Shown here in pieces: positions 1 to 7,534 of a DNA stretch of 64,000 bases. The DNA is from Arthrobacter pascens (GTDB lineage: Bacteria; Actinomycetota; Actinomycetes; Actinomycetales; Micrococcaceae): NCBI RefSeq assembly GCF_030815585.1, contig NZ_JAUSWY010000001.1:310001-374000 (forward strand). The letters are read 5' to 3'. Within the stretch, counting starts at the first letter, position 1. Each line of letters starts with the position of its first letter. Made by a program: the position numbers and the translations under genes. The notes under the pieces were generated by a model. The model had not been told where the DNA came from and did not search any database. It was given only the letters and a program-made list of their open reading frames with translations.

Positions 1-2
1 CC

Positions 3-233
3 AAGGGCCTGCGCTTCAACGCCGTTGCCCCCGGGCCCACTATGACCGGCATTGTTGCAAACTGGGGATCGAAGGTTTCCGCCGAACGCCTGGGGCCGAT
101 CATGCAGGCCACGGTCCCGACGCCTGCCACCGCGGCGCAGCTCGCCGCGTCCATCACCTTCCTCCTCAGCGACGACGGCACCAACGTCAACGGCGCCATC
201 CTCGCTTCCGACGGCGGCTGGTCGGCACTGTAG
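3..233 (+). CDS. SDR-family oxidoreductase, C-terminal part (cut by the window edge)
   Basis: Only the last 76 or so residues are present, because the 5' part lies outside the window. The visible GLRFNAVAPGPTMT segment is the stretch of short-chain dehydrogenases/reductases (SDR) that follows the catalytic Tyr-x-x-x-Lys. The end, with AASITFLLSDDGTNVNG and SDGGW, is the usual SDR C-terminus. The family performs NAD(P)-dependent redox on alcohols or ketones in the cytoplasm; the substrate cannot be told from this piece. The stop codon lies inside a perfect 16-bp tandem duplication, and a strong stem-loop follows at 270-303. Confidence 0.85.
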   Translation, partial: KGLRFNAVAPGPTMTGIVANWGSKVSAERLGPIMQATVPTPATAAQLAASITFLLSDDGTNVNGAILASDGGWSAL

Positions 234-249
234 CTGGTCGGCACTGTAG
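218..249. repeat. Perfect 16-bp tandem duplication across a stop codon
   Basis: CTGGTCGGCACTGTAG occurs twice back to back (218-233 and 234-249). The first copy carries the TAG that ends the SDR gene, so the second copy is untranslated and the duplication leaves the protein unchanged. It looks like a replication-slippage product. Confidence 0.9.
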
Positions 250-269
250 CGGAGCGGCTCCAAGGGCCA

Positions 270-303
270 GGGGACGACGGCGGGAAGTCCCGCCGTCGTC
301 CCC
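270..303. terminator. Palindromic stem-loop terminator, copy 1 of 12
   Basis: A perfect 16-bp inverted repeat (GGGGACGACGGCGGGA, two bases, complement) lies 37 bp after the SDR stop and is followed by a TTCTGACTTTT run. It belongs to the recurrent family described in the findings. Here the outer pairs are GGGG/CCCC. Confidence 0.8.
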
Positions 304-346
304 TTCTGACTTTTCCGGCGGCGCCCTTTGGCCTCTCGGGTAGGGT

Positions 347-1126
347 ATGGGGATGGTGCGTGGACTTGCCGATATGGGAGCAGAAAGCATCCTGCTTGCC
401 GGGGCAGGACGGGCTATTCTGCTGCAGATCGCCGATCCGGCGGTGGGCCACGGCGTGGCTGAACACAGCACCTTCGCGAAACGTCCCCTGGACAGGCTTG
501 GTGGCACGCTCACCTATGTCTACGCCGTGGTCTACGGCACAGAGGAGCAGCTGACGGCCGTCCGCCGCAGAGTGAACCGCGCCCACGCCCCGGTGCGCCG
601 TGCCGCCGATGAAACGTCCGGGGGCTACAACGCCTTTGACCCCGAATCCCAGCTTTGGGTGGCGGCGACGCTGTATGACACCGCAGTCACCATCCTCGAA
701 AAAATCTATGGGCCGCTCGATGACGAGACGGCCGCGCTCGTGTACCTCGACTACGCGAAGCTCGGGACTGCCCTGCAGCTCCCCGAGGAGCTTTGGCCCG
801 AGAACCGGGAGGCATTCCGCCGGTACTGGGACGGGCGTCTGCAGGCACTGCGTGCTGACGAAGCCGCCGTGGACGTTGGCCGGGGCCTCCTTTACCCTCA
901 GGGCACAGCACTCTGGTATCGCACCATCATGCCGTTCGCCAGATTCATGACCGCGGGCCTCCTTCCGGATCAGCTCCGGGAGGACTTCGGGCTGGCGTGG
1001 AGTCCGCGTCACGAGCGCTGGTTCGACCGCACCATGCGGTTTCTTGCAGTGTTCTATCCCCGGCTGCCGCAGCGGATCAGGCACTGTGTCAAGAACTACT
1101 GCCTGGGCCAACTCGGCACTGCTTAG
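347..1126 (+). CDS. Oxygenase MpaB family protein (DUF2236)
   Basis: 259 aa, the normal size for DUF2236. The family was named from the fungal MpaB oxygenase and includes the latex-clearing rubber oxygenase, which binds haem b; for most bacterial members the substrate is unknown. The N-terminal part has the family stretch AGAGRAILLQIADPAVGHGV followed by the helix with FAKRPLDRLGGTLTYVY. The C-terminal half has the RTIMPFARF and WSPRHERWFD segments. Start choice is open. ATG 347 directly follows a TAGGGT element, while ATG 353 would sit 6 nt after it, the spacing expected for a leaderless actinobacterial transcript. It stands alone between the SDR terminator and a DUF817 gene. Confidence 0.8.
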   Translation: MGMVRGLADMGAESILLAGAGRAILLQIADPAVGHGVAEHSTFAKRPLDRLGGTLTYVYAVVYGTEEQLTAVRRRVNRAHAPVRRAADETSGGYNAFDPESQLWVAATLYDTAVTILEKIYGPLDDETAALVYLDYAKLGTALQLPEELWPENREAFRRYWDGRLQALRADEAAVDVGRGLLYPQGTALWYRTIMPFARFMTAGLLPDQLREDFGLAWSPRHERWFDRTMRFLAVFYPRLPQRIRHCVKNYCLGQLGTA

Positions 1127-1205
1127 CCAGGGCACGGCAGTCAGTCATGGCATCGGAGCGCCGCTCCGGAAATAACAGCCACTCGTGGCGGGGAACGGGG
1201 GACCA

Positions 1206-2147
1206 GTGCGCAGCTTCACGTCCGTAGAGCACCGGATCGACGAGCGTGCACATCGGCTTCTGGACAACGCGCCGGCCGACGGCATCCGTTCCAAGCTCAT
1301 CGAGTTCGCCGTCTTCGGTCTCAAGCAAGCCTGGGCATGCATCTTTGGCGCCGCGCTCCTCGCTGTAATCCTGGCCGTACGCCTCTGGTATCCGGATGAC
1401 GCCGGGCTGGCGAGGAACGATTTCCTGACTCTCGCGGCCGTCGCCATCCAGGTCCTGATGGTTGCCACACGGCTGGAAACTTCACGCGAGCTCAGGGTGA
1501 TTGTGCTCTTTCACCTGGTGGGAACGGTCATGGAGCTGTTCAAGACCGACGTCGGGTCCTGGCAGTATGAGGCCGAGGGTTTCCTGCGCATCGGAGCGGT
1601 TCCCCTGTTCAGTGGCTTTATGTACGCGGCAGTCGGTTCATACATGGTGCGCGTCTTTCGACTGTTCGACCTGACCTTCGCCAGGTATCCGCTGCGGCGG
1701 GTCACGGCGATCCTGGCCGCAGCCATCTACGTGAACTTCTTTACCCACCACTACACCGTCGACGCCCGTTGGGTTCTGTTGGCCGCCGTTGTGGTCATCT
1801 ACGGCCGGTGCGTCATGCACTTCCGTGTGTTCCGCAGGCGGTTCCGGATGCCGTTGATCGTGGCGTTTCTGCTCGTGGCGCTGTTTATCTGGATTGCCGA
1901 GAACATCGCGACGTGGTCGGGTGCTTGGCTCTACCCCAGCCAACTGAACGGCTGGCACATGGTCTCGTTTGACAAGCTCATCTCATGGTTCCTGCTGATG
2001 ATCATCTCGGTGGTGCTGGTGGCATGGGTCTACAAGCCCGGGCCGCCGGAAGAGCCTGCGGAGGCCAGCGGTGAAACGTCCGACGCCGGGCAGTCACCTG
2101 CCGTCCCGGCTGTCACCGGGGACGGCACCCCCGGCCAGTCCAGCTGA
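1206..2147 (+). CDS. DUF817 family integral membrane protein
   Basis: 313 aa from GTG 1206, which has a purine-rich GGGGGA just upstream; an in-frame GTG at 1185 is the longer alternative. The sequence fits DUF817: KQAWACIFGAALLAVIL starts the membrane part, followed by FHLVGTVMELFKTDVGSWQY, PLFSGFMYAAVGSYMVR, YVNFFTHHY and FIWIAENIATWSGAWLYP. Several hydrophobic segments point to a cytoplasmic-membrane protein. The C-terminal 30 residues are a polar tail rich in Glu, Ser and Pro. The biochemical role of the family is not established, and neighbours give no clear hint. Confidence 0.8.
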   Translation: MRSFTSVEHRIDERAHRLLDNAPADGIRSKLIEFAVFGLKQAWACIFGAALLAVILAVRLWYPDDAGLARNDFLTLAAVAIQVLMVATRLETSRELRVIVLFHLVGTVMELFKTDVGSWQYEAEGFLRIGAVPLFSGFMYAAVGSYMVRVFRLFDLTFARYPLRRVTAILAAAIYVNFFTHHYTVDARWVLLAAVVVIYGRCVMHFRVFRRRFRMPLIVAFLLVALFIWIAENIATWSGAWLYPSQLNGWHMVSFDKLISWFLLMIISVVLVAWVYKPGPPEEPAEASGETSDAGQSPAVPAVTGDGTPGQSS

Positions 2148-2156
2148 GAGGGCAAT

Positions 2157-2175
2157 CCAACAAAGGGATTGTTGG
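2157..2175. promoter_or_regulatory. Candidate GntR operator upstream of the gntR gene
   Basis: CCAACAA-AGGGA-TTGTTGG is a perfect 7-bp inverted repeat with a 5-bp spacer, overlapped by CAATCC/GGATTG. Its GGATTGTT half matches the half-site of the 17-bp palindrome ahead of the MHS transporter (3127-3143), so autoregulation by the same protein is likely. A TAAATT element at 2185-2190 lies 6 nt before ATG 2197, consistent with a leaderless mRNA. Confidence 0.5.
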
Positions 2176-2196
2176 GCATTCGTGTAAATTCGAGGT

Positions 2197-2919
2197 ATGG
2201 CTACCCTAAACCCGAATGCCGAAGCCGACCCCTCGCTCGGAAGCACCGCCGGAGCGTCCAGGCTGCGGGTGGCCGTGCCGTCCGTGGCAACGCGGGTGGC
2301 CGCGGAGCTGCGGCTCCAGATTGCGGAGGGCGCCCTGCCGCCGGCTACGCAGCTCAAGGAAGAGGCCCTCTCCGACGAGCTCGGAGTATCCCGCAACACC
2401 GTCCGTGAAGCCTTCGCCGAACTTGTCAGTGAGCGGCTGCTTGTCCGCCAGCCCAACCGCGGAGTCTTCGTTGCCAGCCTCGGCGCCACGGACATCCACG
2501 ACGTTTACACCGTCAGGCGTGCCATCGAGGTCAGCGCGGTCCGCGGCGGTGGCAGCCCCGAAAGTATCGCCCTGGTCAGGGCGGCCGTGGAGGAAGGGAA
2601 AAGCGCAGCCGCCGCGGGGGACAGCGAACGGCTCGGCAGCGCCAACCAGCATTTCCACGGCGCCCTGGTGGCAATGGCGGGCAGCGAACGGCTGAACACC
2701 ATCATGTCGCAGGTCTTGGCCGAGATGCGGCTCTTCTTCCACAAGGCAGCTGTAGACGGCGGCTTTTACCAGGACTATCTGGCGGACAACGATCAGATCT
2801 GCAAAGCCCTCGAAGCCGGCGATACGGAACTCGCGGCCGAGCGCCTCACCGACTACCTGGCCAGATCCGAAGAGCGCCAGGCCGCGGTCCATGCACCGGA
2901 GAATCCGGCCTCGAAGTAG
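2197..2919 (+). CDS. GntR family transcriptional regulator (FadR/FCD subfamily)
   Basis: 240 aa. An N-terminal winged helix-turn-helix (about residues 28-95) contains the typical QLKEEALSDELGVSRNTVREAFAEL segment. The C-terminal FCD-type all-helical ligand domain carries the metal/ligand motif residues ANQHFHGALV and DNDQICKALEAGD. It binds DNA and usually releases it on binding a small organic acid. The gene sits ahead of the MHS transporter and DUF1445 gene, and its own promoter and theirs share TTGTT/AACAA operator elements, so it is probably their local repressor. The -10-like TAAATT six bases before the ATG suggests leaderless translation. Confidence 0.88.
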   Translation: MATLNPNAEADPSLGSTAGASRLRVAVPSVATRVAAELRLQIAEGALPPATQLKEEALSDELGVSRNTVREAFAELVSERLLVRQPNRGVFVASLGATDIHDVYTVRRAIEVSAVRGGGSPESIALVRAAVEEGKSAAAAGDSERLGSANQHFHGALVAMAGSERLNTIMSQVLAEMRLFFHKAAVDGGFYQDYLADNDQICKALEAGDTELAAERLTDYLARSEERQAAVHAPENPASK

Positions 2920-3084
2920 CCGCCGCTTCGAATTCGGCCTCGGACTGGCCGCCCCTTCGCGCGTCGCCGCACAACATTTGATGTGAGCAGGCCTGAGTTC
3001 CGCGCGGTCGCCCTTGCCACGCCCACAGGGTCCGCCAACCGTGCGGGATCCGCTGGCGTCCCAGGGATGATTGCCGTTTAACCC

Positions 3085-3143
3085 TTGACGGTGTGATCTG
3101 CGTCGCGTAGATTGTTCAACAAAGCAGGATTGTTCAACAATCC
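3085..3143 (+). promoter_or_regulatory. Promoter of the MHS/hydro-lyase operon with two GntR operators
   Basis: TTGACG (3085-3090), 17 bp, TAGATT (3108-3113) is a good vegetative promoter. ATTGTTCAACAA (3111-3122) overlaps the -10 and start site, and the perfect palindrome GGATTGTTCAACAATCC lies at 3127-3143. The arrangement fits repression by the adjacent GntR protein. The predicted transcript has a leader of about 175 nt before ATG 3295. The rest of 2920-3294 shows no gene. Confidence 0.65.
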
Positions 3144-3294
3144 GACGATTACCCAGTCGACTTCCGCAGTCATCCTGACGGCAGACGGCACCGGTGCCGT
3201 AGGCCCCACCTTGCAACTCCGCCAGCCAGGGCAGAAGCAGGCACCCCAGCATCAACCACCCGCCCCGCATGACACTCTTTTTCTGGAGGAACAA

Positions 3295-4656
3295 ATGGCC
3301 ACTCCCCAAGCAATGGCCCCCACTGACCCGAAACCCCCGGTGGGGCGCAAGGACATGTACAAGGCATTCGCGGCGAGCCTGACTGGAACAGCGCTGGAGT
3401 TCTACGATTTCGCGGTCTACTCCGCCGCAGCAGCGATCGTCTTCCCGCTCATCTTCTTCCCGGCCTCGGACCCCGTCACGGGAACGTTGCTGGCCTTCTC
3501 CACCTACGCCGTTGGCTACATTTCCCGGCCCGTGGGCGGCATCATCTTCGGCCGGCTCGGGGACGAGATCGGCCGCAAGAAAATCCTGGTGATCACGCTT
3601 ATGCTCATCGGCGTCGCCACCTTCCTCATCGGCCTGCTGCCCACGTATGACAACATCGGCATCATCGCCCCCGCCATTTTGGTGTTCCTCCGCTTCGCGC
3701 AGGGCGTCGGCGTCGGCGGTGAATGGGGCGGTGCTGTCCTGCTCTCGAGCGAATTCGGCGATCCGAACCGCCGCGGATTCTGGGCCTCCGCCGCGCAGAT
3801 CGGGCCGCCGGCCGGCAACCTGATGGCCAACGGTGCGCTTGCTGTCCTGACGCTCGCCCTGTCCGAAGAGGATTTCCTGAGCTTCGGCTGGCGGATCGCG
3901 TTCCTGATCTCGGCAGTGCTGGTGGCCTTCGGACTCTGGATCCGCCTCAAGCTCGAAGACACCCCCATCTTCAAGGCCATGGAAGCCCGGGGTGACAAGC
4001 CCAAGGCTCCCATCCGCGAAGTGCTGGCCACTCAGCGCCGGCCCCTCATCGCAGCCATGCTCAGCCGCGTCGGCCCTGACGTCCTCTACGCCATGTGCAC
4101 GGTCTTCACCCTCACCTACGGCATCCAGGAGCTCGGCTTCGACCGCGGCCAGGTGCTGGTGGCCGTCCTCATTGGCTCAGCACTCCAGATATTCACCATG
4201 CCGCTCGCCGGGGCCATCTCCGACCGCATCAACCGGCGGCTGGTCTACGGGATCGCCGCCGTGGCCGCAGCCGTGTGGGCCTACCTGTTCTTCATCGTCC
4301 TCGAAGGACGGTCCCCGGTCATGCTGATTGTGGGAACCGTGCTGGGCCTGCTCTGCCACTCATTTATGTACGGACCCCAGGCCGCCTTCGTTGTGGAACA
4401 GTTCACGCCGCGGCTCCGCTCCACCGGCAGCTCACTGGCCTACACCTTCGCCGGAATCATCGGCGGCGCCAGCGCTCCGTTCATGTTCACCCTTCTGCTC
4501 AGCACCTTCCACAGCTGGGTTCCGGTGGCCGTGTACCTCAGTGTCGCCTGCCTGCTGACCTTGGTGGGCCTGGCCCTGGGCCGGGACTCCAATGTTGCCG
4601 AGGACGAGGAGTACCTGCAGTCAGCGGCCGAACCCGTGGAGAGCGGGACCCGATGA
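3295..4656 (+). CDS. MHS family MFS transporter (metabolite:H+ symporter)
   Basis: 453 aa from ATG 3295, chosen because GGAGGA (3285-3290) precedes it; an upstream in-frame start would lie in the operators. The protein is a 12-helix major facilitator of the metabolite:H+ symporter group. It starts with the LTGTALEFYDFAVYSAAAAIVFP motif region (GTALEFYDF is diagnostic). It has the inter-helix RPVGGIIFGRLGDEIGRKK and GVGVGGEWGGAVLL segments. Members import small carboxylates, shikimate, proline-betaine and similar compounds with protons. Its stop overlaps the start of the hydro-lyase gene (ATGA), so the two are translationally coupled and probably handle the same compound. Confidence 0.9.
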   Translation: MATPQAMAPTDPKPPVGRKDMYKAFAASLTGTALEFYDFAVYSAAAAIVFPLIFFPASDPVTGTLLAFSTYAVGYISRPVGGIIFGRLGDEIGRKKILVITLMLIGVATFLIGLLPTYDNIGIIAPAILVFLRFAQGVGVGGEWGGAVLLSSEFGDPNRRGFWASAAQIGPPAGNLMANGALAVLTLALSEEDFLSFGWRIAFLISAVLVAFGLWIRLKLEDTPIFKAMEARGDKPKAPIREVLATQRRPLIAAMLSRVGPDVLYAMCTVFTLTYGIQELGFDRGQVLVAVLIGSALQIFTMPLAGAISDRINRRLVYGIAAVAAAVWAYLFFIVLEGRSPVMLIVGTVLGLLCHSFMYGPQAAFVVEQFTPRLRSTGSSLAYTFAGIIGGASAPFMFTLLLSTFHSWVPVAVYLSVACLLTLVGLALGRDSNVAEDEEYLQSAAEPVESGTR

Positions 4657-5456
4657 GTCAGCCCAACGCCCTGCTGGCCCCCGCGGACGCCCGCCTCAAG
4701 TTCCGCAACGGCCTGGTCACCCCCACCTCCGGATGGAGCGACGGTTACACACAGGCGAACCTGATAGCGGTGACGGCCGACTACGCCGACGAGTTCATCG
4801 AATTCTGCCGGCTCAATCCCAAGGCCTGCCCCGTCATCGACATCGTTCCGGCGGGGCAGTACGAAAGCGCCCTCGCCGCCGGGTCCGACATCCGCCGGGA
4901 TATCCCCTCCTACCGTGTCTGGGTGGACGGCGAACTGGCAGACGAGGTCACCGATGTCGCATCGGTCTGGCGTGAGGACATGGTGGGTGTCCTCATCGGC
5001 TGCAGCTTCACCTTCGAGGCCGCGCTGGCCAGCGCGGGCATCCCGCTGCGGCACACCGAAACCGGCCGCAACGTCCCGATGTACCGCACAAACGTCGAGT
5101 GCACCCCAGCCGGGCGGATCCACGGCCCCATGGTGGTTTCCATGCGTCCGATGCTGCCCGGACTGGTGGAAACGGCCATTCGGGTAACGTCGGAGGTGCC
5201 GATGGTCCATGGCGCGCCCGTCCACGTCGGTTCGCCCGAGGACCTTGGCATTGCGGACATCAACCGCCCCGACTTCGGGGATGCGGTGGAAATCAGGGCG
5301 GGGGAAGTGCCGGTTTTCTGGGCCTGCGGCGTGACCCCGCAGAGCGCAGTGATGGCTTCCAGGCCCTCCTTCGCCATCAGCCACGCTCCCGGGTACATGT
5401 TCATTACCGATGTTCCGGAAAGCAACTACCGGGAACCGGCGGGTGTGTCATCGTGA
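4653..5456 (+). CDS. Putative hydro-lyase, DUF1445 / D-glutamate cyclase-like family
   Basis: 267 aa, the family's normal length. Recognised from LTPTSGWSDGYTQANLI-like residues near 20-40, the ACPVIDIVPAGQYES stretch, VWREDMVGVLIGCSFTFE, RTNVECTPAGRIHGPMVVSM and the ending WACGVTPQSAVMASRPSFAI. The family (UPF0317) is annotated as putative hydro-lyase, and its mammalian relative acts as a D-glutamate cyclase; the substrate here is unknown. It overlaps the upstream transporter by four bases and the next small gene by four bases (GTGA), forming a tight operon under the GntR operators. Confidence 0.85.
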   Translation: MSQPNALLAPADARLKFRNGLVTPTSGWSDGYTQANLIAVTADYADEFIEFCRLNPKACPVIDIVPAGQYESALAAGSDIRRDIPSYRVWVDGELADEVTDVASVWREDMVGVLIGCSFTFEAALASAGIPLRHTETGRNVPMYRTNVECTPAGRIHGPMVVSMRPMLPGLVETAIRVTSEVPMVHGAPVHVGSPEDLGIADINRPDFGDAVEIRAGEVPVFWACGVTPQSAVMASRPSFAISHAPGYMFITDVPESNYREPAGVSS

Positions 5457-5707
5457 AGAAGAGGCTCCCCGTCGCCGAGAAACGGGCCAGAAGGGTGATG
5501 CACATAGCGGCTCCACGGCAGCAGGCCACCGGCACGCACTGCGAACTGGCCGGCGTCTGGCAGGGTCCGGCGGGAGCGAGCATCTCCCTCTACGAAGGCC
5601 AGCTGTTCCCGAGCCATTCCGGCAGGCCGTGCCTCTGGACCTACGTGGGCCTGCCGACACGCAAAACCGGTGCCCAGTGGGCAATCCCGGAGCACAACAG
5701 ACTGTAG
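5453..5707 (+). CDS. Small hypothetical protein, last gene of the MHS/hydro-lyase operon
   Basis: 84 aa from a GTG that overlaps the hydro-lyase stop (GTGA). ATG 5498 after AAGGG is an alternative start. I do not recognise a family. The first 30 residues are basic; the rest contains GTHCELAGVWQGP, a run SISLYEGQLFPSH and a Trp-rich end. There are no membrane segments and only one Cys in the central part. Support comes from position, from termination just before a convergent stem-loop and from protein-like composition. Confidence 0.45.
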   Translation: MKKRLPVAEKRARRVMHIAAPRQQATGTHCELAGVWQGPAGASISLYEGQLFPSHSGRPCLWTYVGLPTRKTGAQWAIPEHNRL

Positions 5708-5723
5708 CGGCAACACACACAGG

Positions 5724-5756
5724 CGGACGACGGCGGGAACCTCCCGCCGTCGTCCG
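5724..5756. terminator. Palindromic stem-loop terminator, copy 2 of 12
   Basis: CGGACGACGGCGGGA pairs with TCCCGCCGTCGTCCG across ACC, with 15 perfect pairs, followed on the + strand by TTGGCTTTTCTT. It lies between the convergent ends of the genes at 5453-5707 and 5767-6033 and could serve both strands. Confidence 0.8.
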
Positions 5757-5766
5757 TTGGCTTTTC

Positions 5767-6033
5767 TTACGAGTTGAGCCCGTTTTCTGCCCCGGCTTCG
5801 GTGTGTGAGCTCGCCGGCTGTCCGCGCCGTTCATGTGTTTGCCCGTAGGGGACATCGCGGCTGACGGCGACGGTGTAGCTGGTGTAGCCGTGCTGTGTGA
5901 CCAGGATGCCGTGGCGGCATTCCTTCATGGCGTGTTGGCGGACGATGTCTACGGCGGTGTTCAGGTCGTTTTCGACGGTGTCCGGATCGTGGGCTGTGAC
6001 TTCCAGGACGAGGTCCGAGTGGCGCTTGATCAT
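5767..6033 (-). CDS. Small hypothetical protein, paralogue of the protein at 25622-25834
   Basis: 88 aa. No named family recognised. The core HGILVTQHGYTSYTV followed by a D-x-P-x-G-x-T-x-E ending aligns without gaps to the core of the 70-aa protein at 25622-25834 (12 identities in 28 positions). Both have an upstream amphipathic helix-like stretch and share the same small size. The last 18 residues here (after HERRG) are polar and probably disordered. A purine-rich GAAAGAGA lies 7 nt before the ATG. Probably a cytoplasmic protein. Confidence 0.6.
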   Translation of the reverse strand: MIKRHSDLVLEVTAHDPDTVENDLNTAVDIVRQHAMKECRHGILVTQHGYTSYTVAVSRDVPYGQTHERRGQPASSHTEAGAENGLNS

Positions 6034-6429
6034 GGTGGTCTCTTTCTCGGCGGGATGTGCCAGGGCTCTGAGTAGGCACAGGGCTTCCGGGTCCGGGCGC
6101 GCCCGGGGAGGCGGAAAGCGGTGGTTTCAGAGGGGTCGCCCGGCATTCTCTGATGGGGCGGTGGCCGGCCGAATTGTCCGGCGGGCTGGGATCGGCGGAA
6201 GTTTTGTTCCTGCGGATCTGTAGCCAGTGTGCATGAATCGATAGCCCGGCGCAATACGACGTCCGAAAATTCTGCCGTGTCGGAGAGATTTAAGGTGACC
6301 TAGGCTCTGGTCCGGCCGGTCGGCCGGGCCCTACAATCGGGGTGGACGCAACCGGCCAAGGCACCCCCGGGCACGCCCGCCGGGGGGAAGCTGACCATGT
6401 TCCTGCGGTGCCGGCAAAGGACACTCAAC
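6034..6429. other. Gene-poor stretch between divergently read small genes
   Basis: No convincing coding sequence. A TACAAT element at 6332-6337 after a GC-rich inverted repeat (GGCCGG and GGCCGGGCC copies around 6313-6330) is the likely -10 for the gene starting at 6430. Nothing else stands out. Confidence 0.4.
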
Positions 6430-6720
6430 ATGCCGAATATCCACGGGCTTATCAGCTCGCTGCTCCCCGAAGACCTGGCCTTGCTGCAAGAACGCGGACC
6501 CGACCAGCGCCTGGACCGGGACATGCTCGATGCCATCGACCGTGCCGCCGGGGGTCCCGGTGAAGGCCGGGGCTACTACATTGTCCGAGGCAGCCTGATT
6601 CCCGAGGATCACCGCGATTACTACCTCCGCGAAGACGTCTCCGCCGCAATATTTACCCCCTCCACGCTGGAACGCGCTACCGGGACGGACGCTGGCCTGC
6701 GGGACATGTCCGCACAGTAG
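6430..6720 (+). CDS. Small hypothetical protein (96 aa)
   Basis: ATG 6430 is preceded by AAAGGA with 8-nt spacing; an in-frame ATG at 6397 after GGGGGGAAG would add 11 residues that look less protein-like. The product is acidic, with LISSLLPEDLALLQERG near the start, a Gly-rich turn, the segment GYYIVRGSLIPEDHRDYYLRED and a short C-terminus. No family recognised; no signal peptide or membrane segment. It ends 16 bp before stem-loop copy 3. Confidence 0.55.
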   Translation: MPNIHGLISSLLPEDLALLQERGPDQRLDRDMLDAIDRAAGGPGEGRGYYIVRGSLIPEDHRDYYLREDVSAAIFTPSTLERATGTDAGLRDMSAQ

Positions 6721-6736
6721 GGAGCGGCACCAACGC

Positions 6737-6774
6737 AAGCGGACGACGGCGGGAGGTCCCGCCGTCGTCCGCTT
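6737..6774. terminator. Palindromic stem-loop terminator, copy 3 of 12
   Basis: AAGCGGACGACGGCGGGA pairs perfectly with its complement across GG (18 pairs). It lies between convergent gene ends at 6720 and 6793. Confidence 0.85.
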
Positions 6775-6792
6775 CCGGTTTCATTGGGTGGT

Positions 6793-7365
6793 TCAAGGCA
6801 ACCGGGACGGCCGCAGCACCGTGGGAGTGCCAGCGCGTGCGGGATCCAGCGGCACGGGGCTGATCAGCACAGCAGGCCCACGGCGCAGGATGCCGTCCGA
6901 GAGGGGCTGGCAGCGCACGCCTCCCCGCCCACGCATGGCGGCGTGCGCGCCCGGCGCGAGCATCTCATCCATCCAGGCGCAGGGGTGGGCAGCCCGCCCG
7001 GCCCTGAGCCGGACCAGTTCCCCGCGGGATTCCAACGCAAACTCCTCGCCAAGCAGGGGAGACAGGTGGGCCCCTCTGAGGACCACATTGCGACGGGTAA
7101 GCAGCGGGTCAAAGGGTGCCACCCCCAGTTCCGCGGCCATGGCCTCGAGGGCCTCGACCGCGAGCAGGGTGACTGCGGCATCCATGTGCGCGGCCTTGCC
7201 GAAAAACCGGTCACCCACAATGCCCTTGCCGGCCACCAGTTCCACTTGGTCGGCATCTGCGGTGGGGACGTCCGCTGCACCCTCGCGTGCGCGGCCGAAG
7301 TAAGCATGAGCCGGCGACACGAGCAGATGCAGGATGTCCACGTCGTACCTGTAGCTTGCGGTCAT
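6793..7365 (-). CDS. MOSC domain-containing protein
   Basis: 190 aa. The MOSC (molybdenum cofactor sulfurase C-terminal) fold is indicated by SPAHAYFGR, the VELVAGKGIVGDRFFGKAAH segment, FDPLLTRRNVVLRG and a late Cys-containing loop (AHPCAWMDEM followed by GGVRCQPLSDGILRRG). Stand-alone MOSC proteins relate to YiiM/YuaD and bind or transfer sulfur/molybdenum cofactor; the exact role here is unknown. It faces the neighbouring gene's terminator and is divergent from the lacI gene at 7535. A TAGCTT element 6 nt before its ATG hints at a leaderless mRNA, but no good -35 was seen. Confidence 0.85.
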   Translation of the reverse strand: MTASYRYDVDILHLLVSPAHAYFGRAREGAADVPTADADQVELVAGKGIVGDRFFGKAAHMDAAVTLLAVEALEAMAAELGVAPFDPLLTRRNVVLRGAHLSPLLGEEFALESRGELVRLRAGRAAHPCAWMDEMLAPGAHAAMRGRGGVRCQPLSDGILRRGPAVLISPVPLDPARAGTPTVLRPSRLP

Positions 7366-7448
7366 GCAATAAAGCTATCGTCCATCGCAAGGTCCAGCAC
7401 ACCGTTCAGCTGATGGAAGGGCCTGGAGGGGACCGCCGAATCTGCCTG

Positions 7449-7500
7449 TTGACGCACTGTGTGATGCACGCTACAGTTGAGCGAAGTTATACGAATAACC
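7449..7500 (+). promoter_or_regulatory. Promoter and LacI-type operator of the fructoside operon
   Basis: TTGACG (7449-7454), 17 bp, TACAGT (7472-7477) is a good promoter. AGTTATACGAATAACC (7485-7500) begins at about the start site and contains GTTAT-ACGA-ATAAC, a 5-bp inverted repeat. Thirteen of 16 bases recur at 8681-8696. The placement predicts autorepression of lacI and the whole transporter operon. Confidence 0.65.
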
Positions 7501-7534
7501 CCCAAGAAGATCGAGTGGCCCAAGGAGGTGCCCC

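Noticed and set aside
3112..3294. N-terminal extension of the MHS transporter to an upstream start
   Set aside because: It would translate the operator palindromes, while ATG 3295 has a proper GGAGGA site and the family N-terminus.
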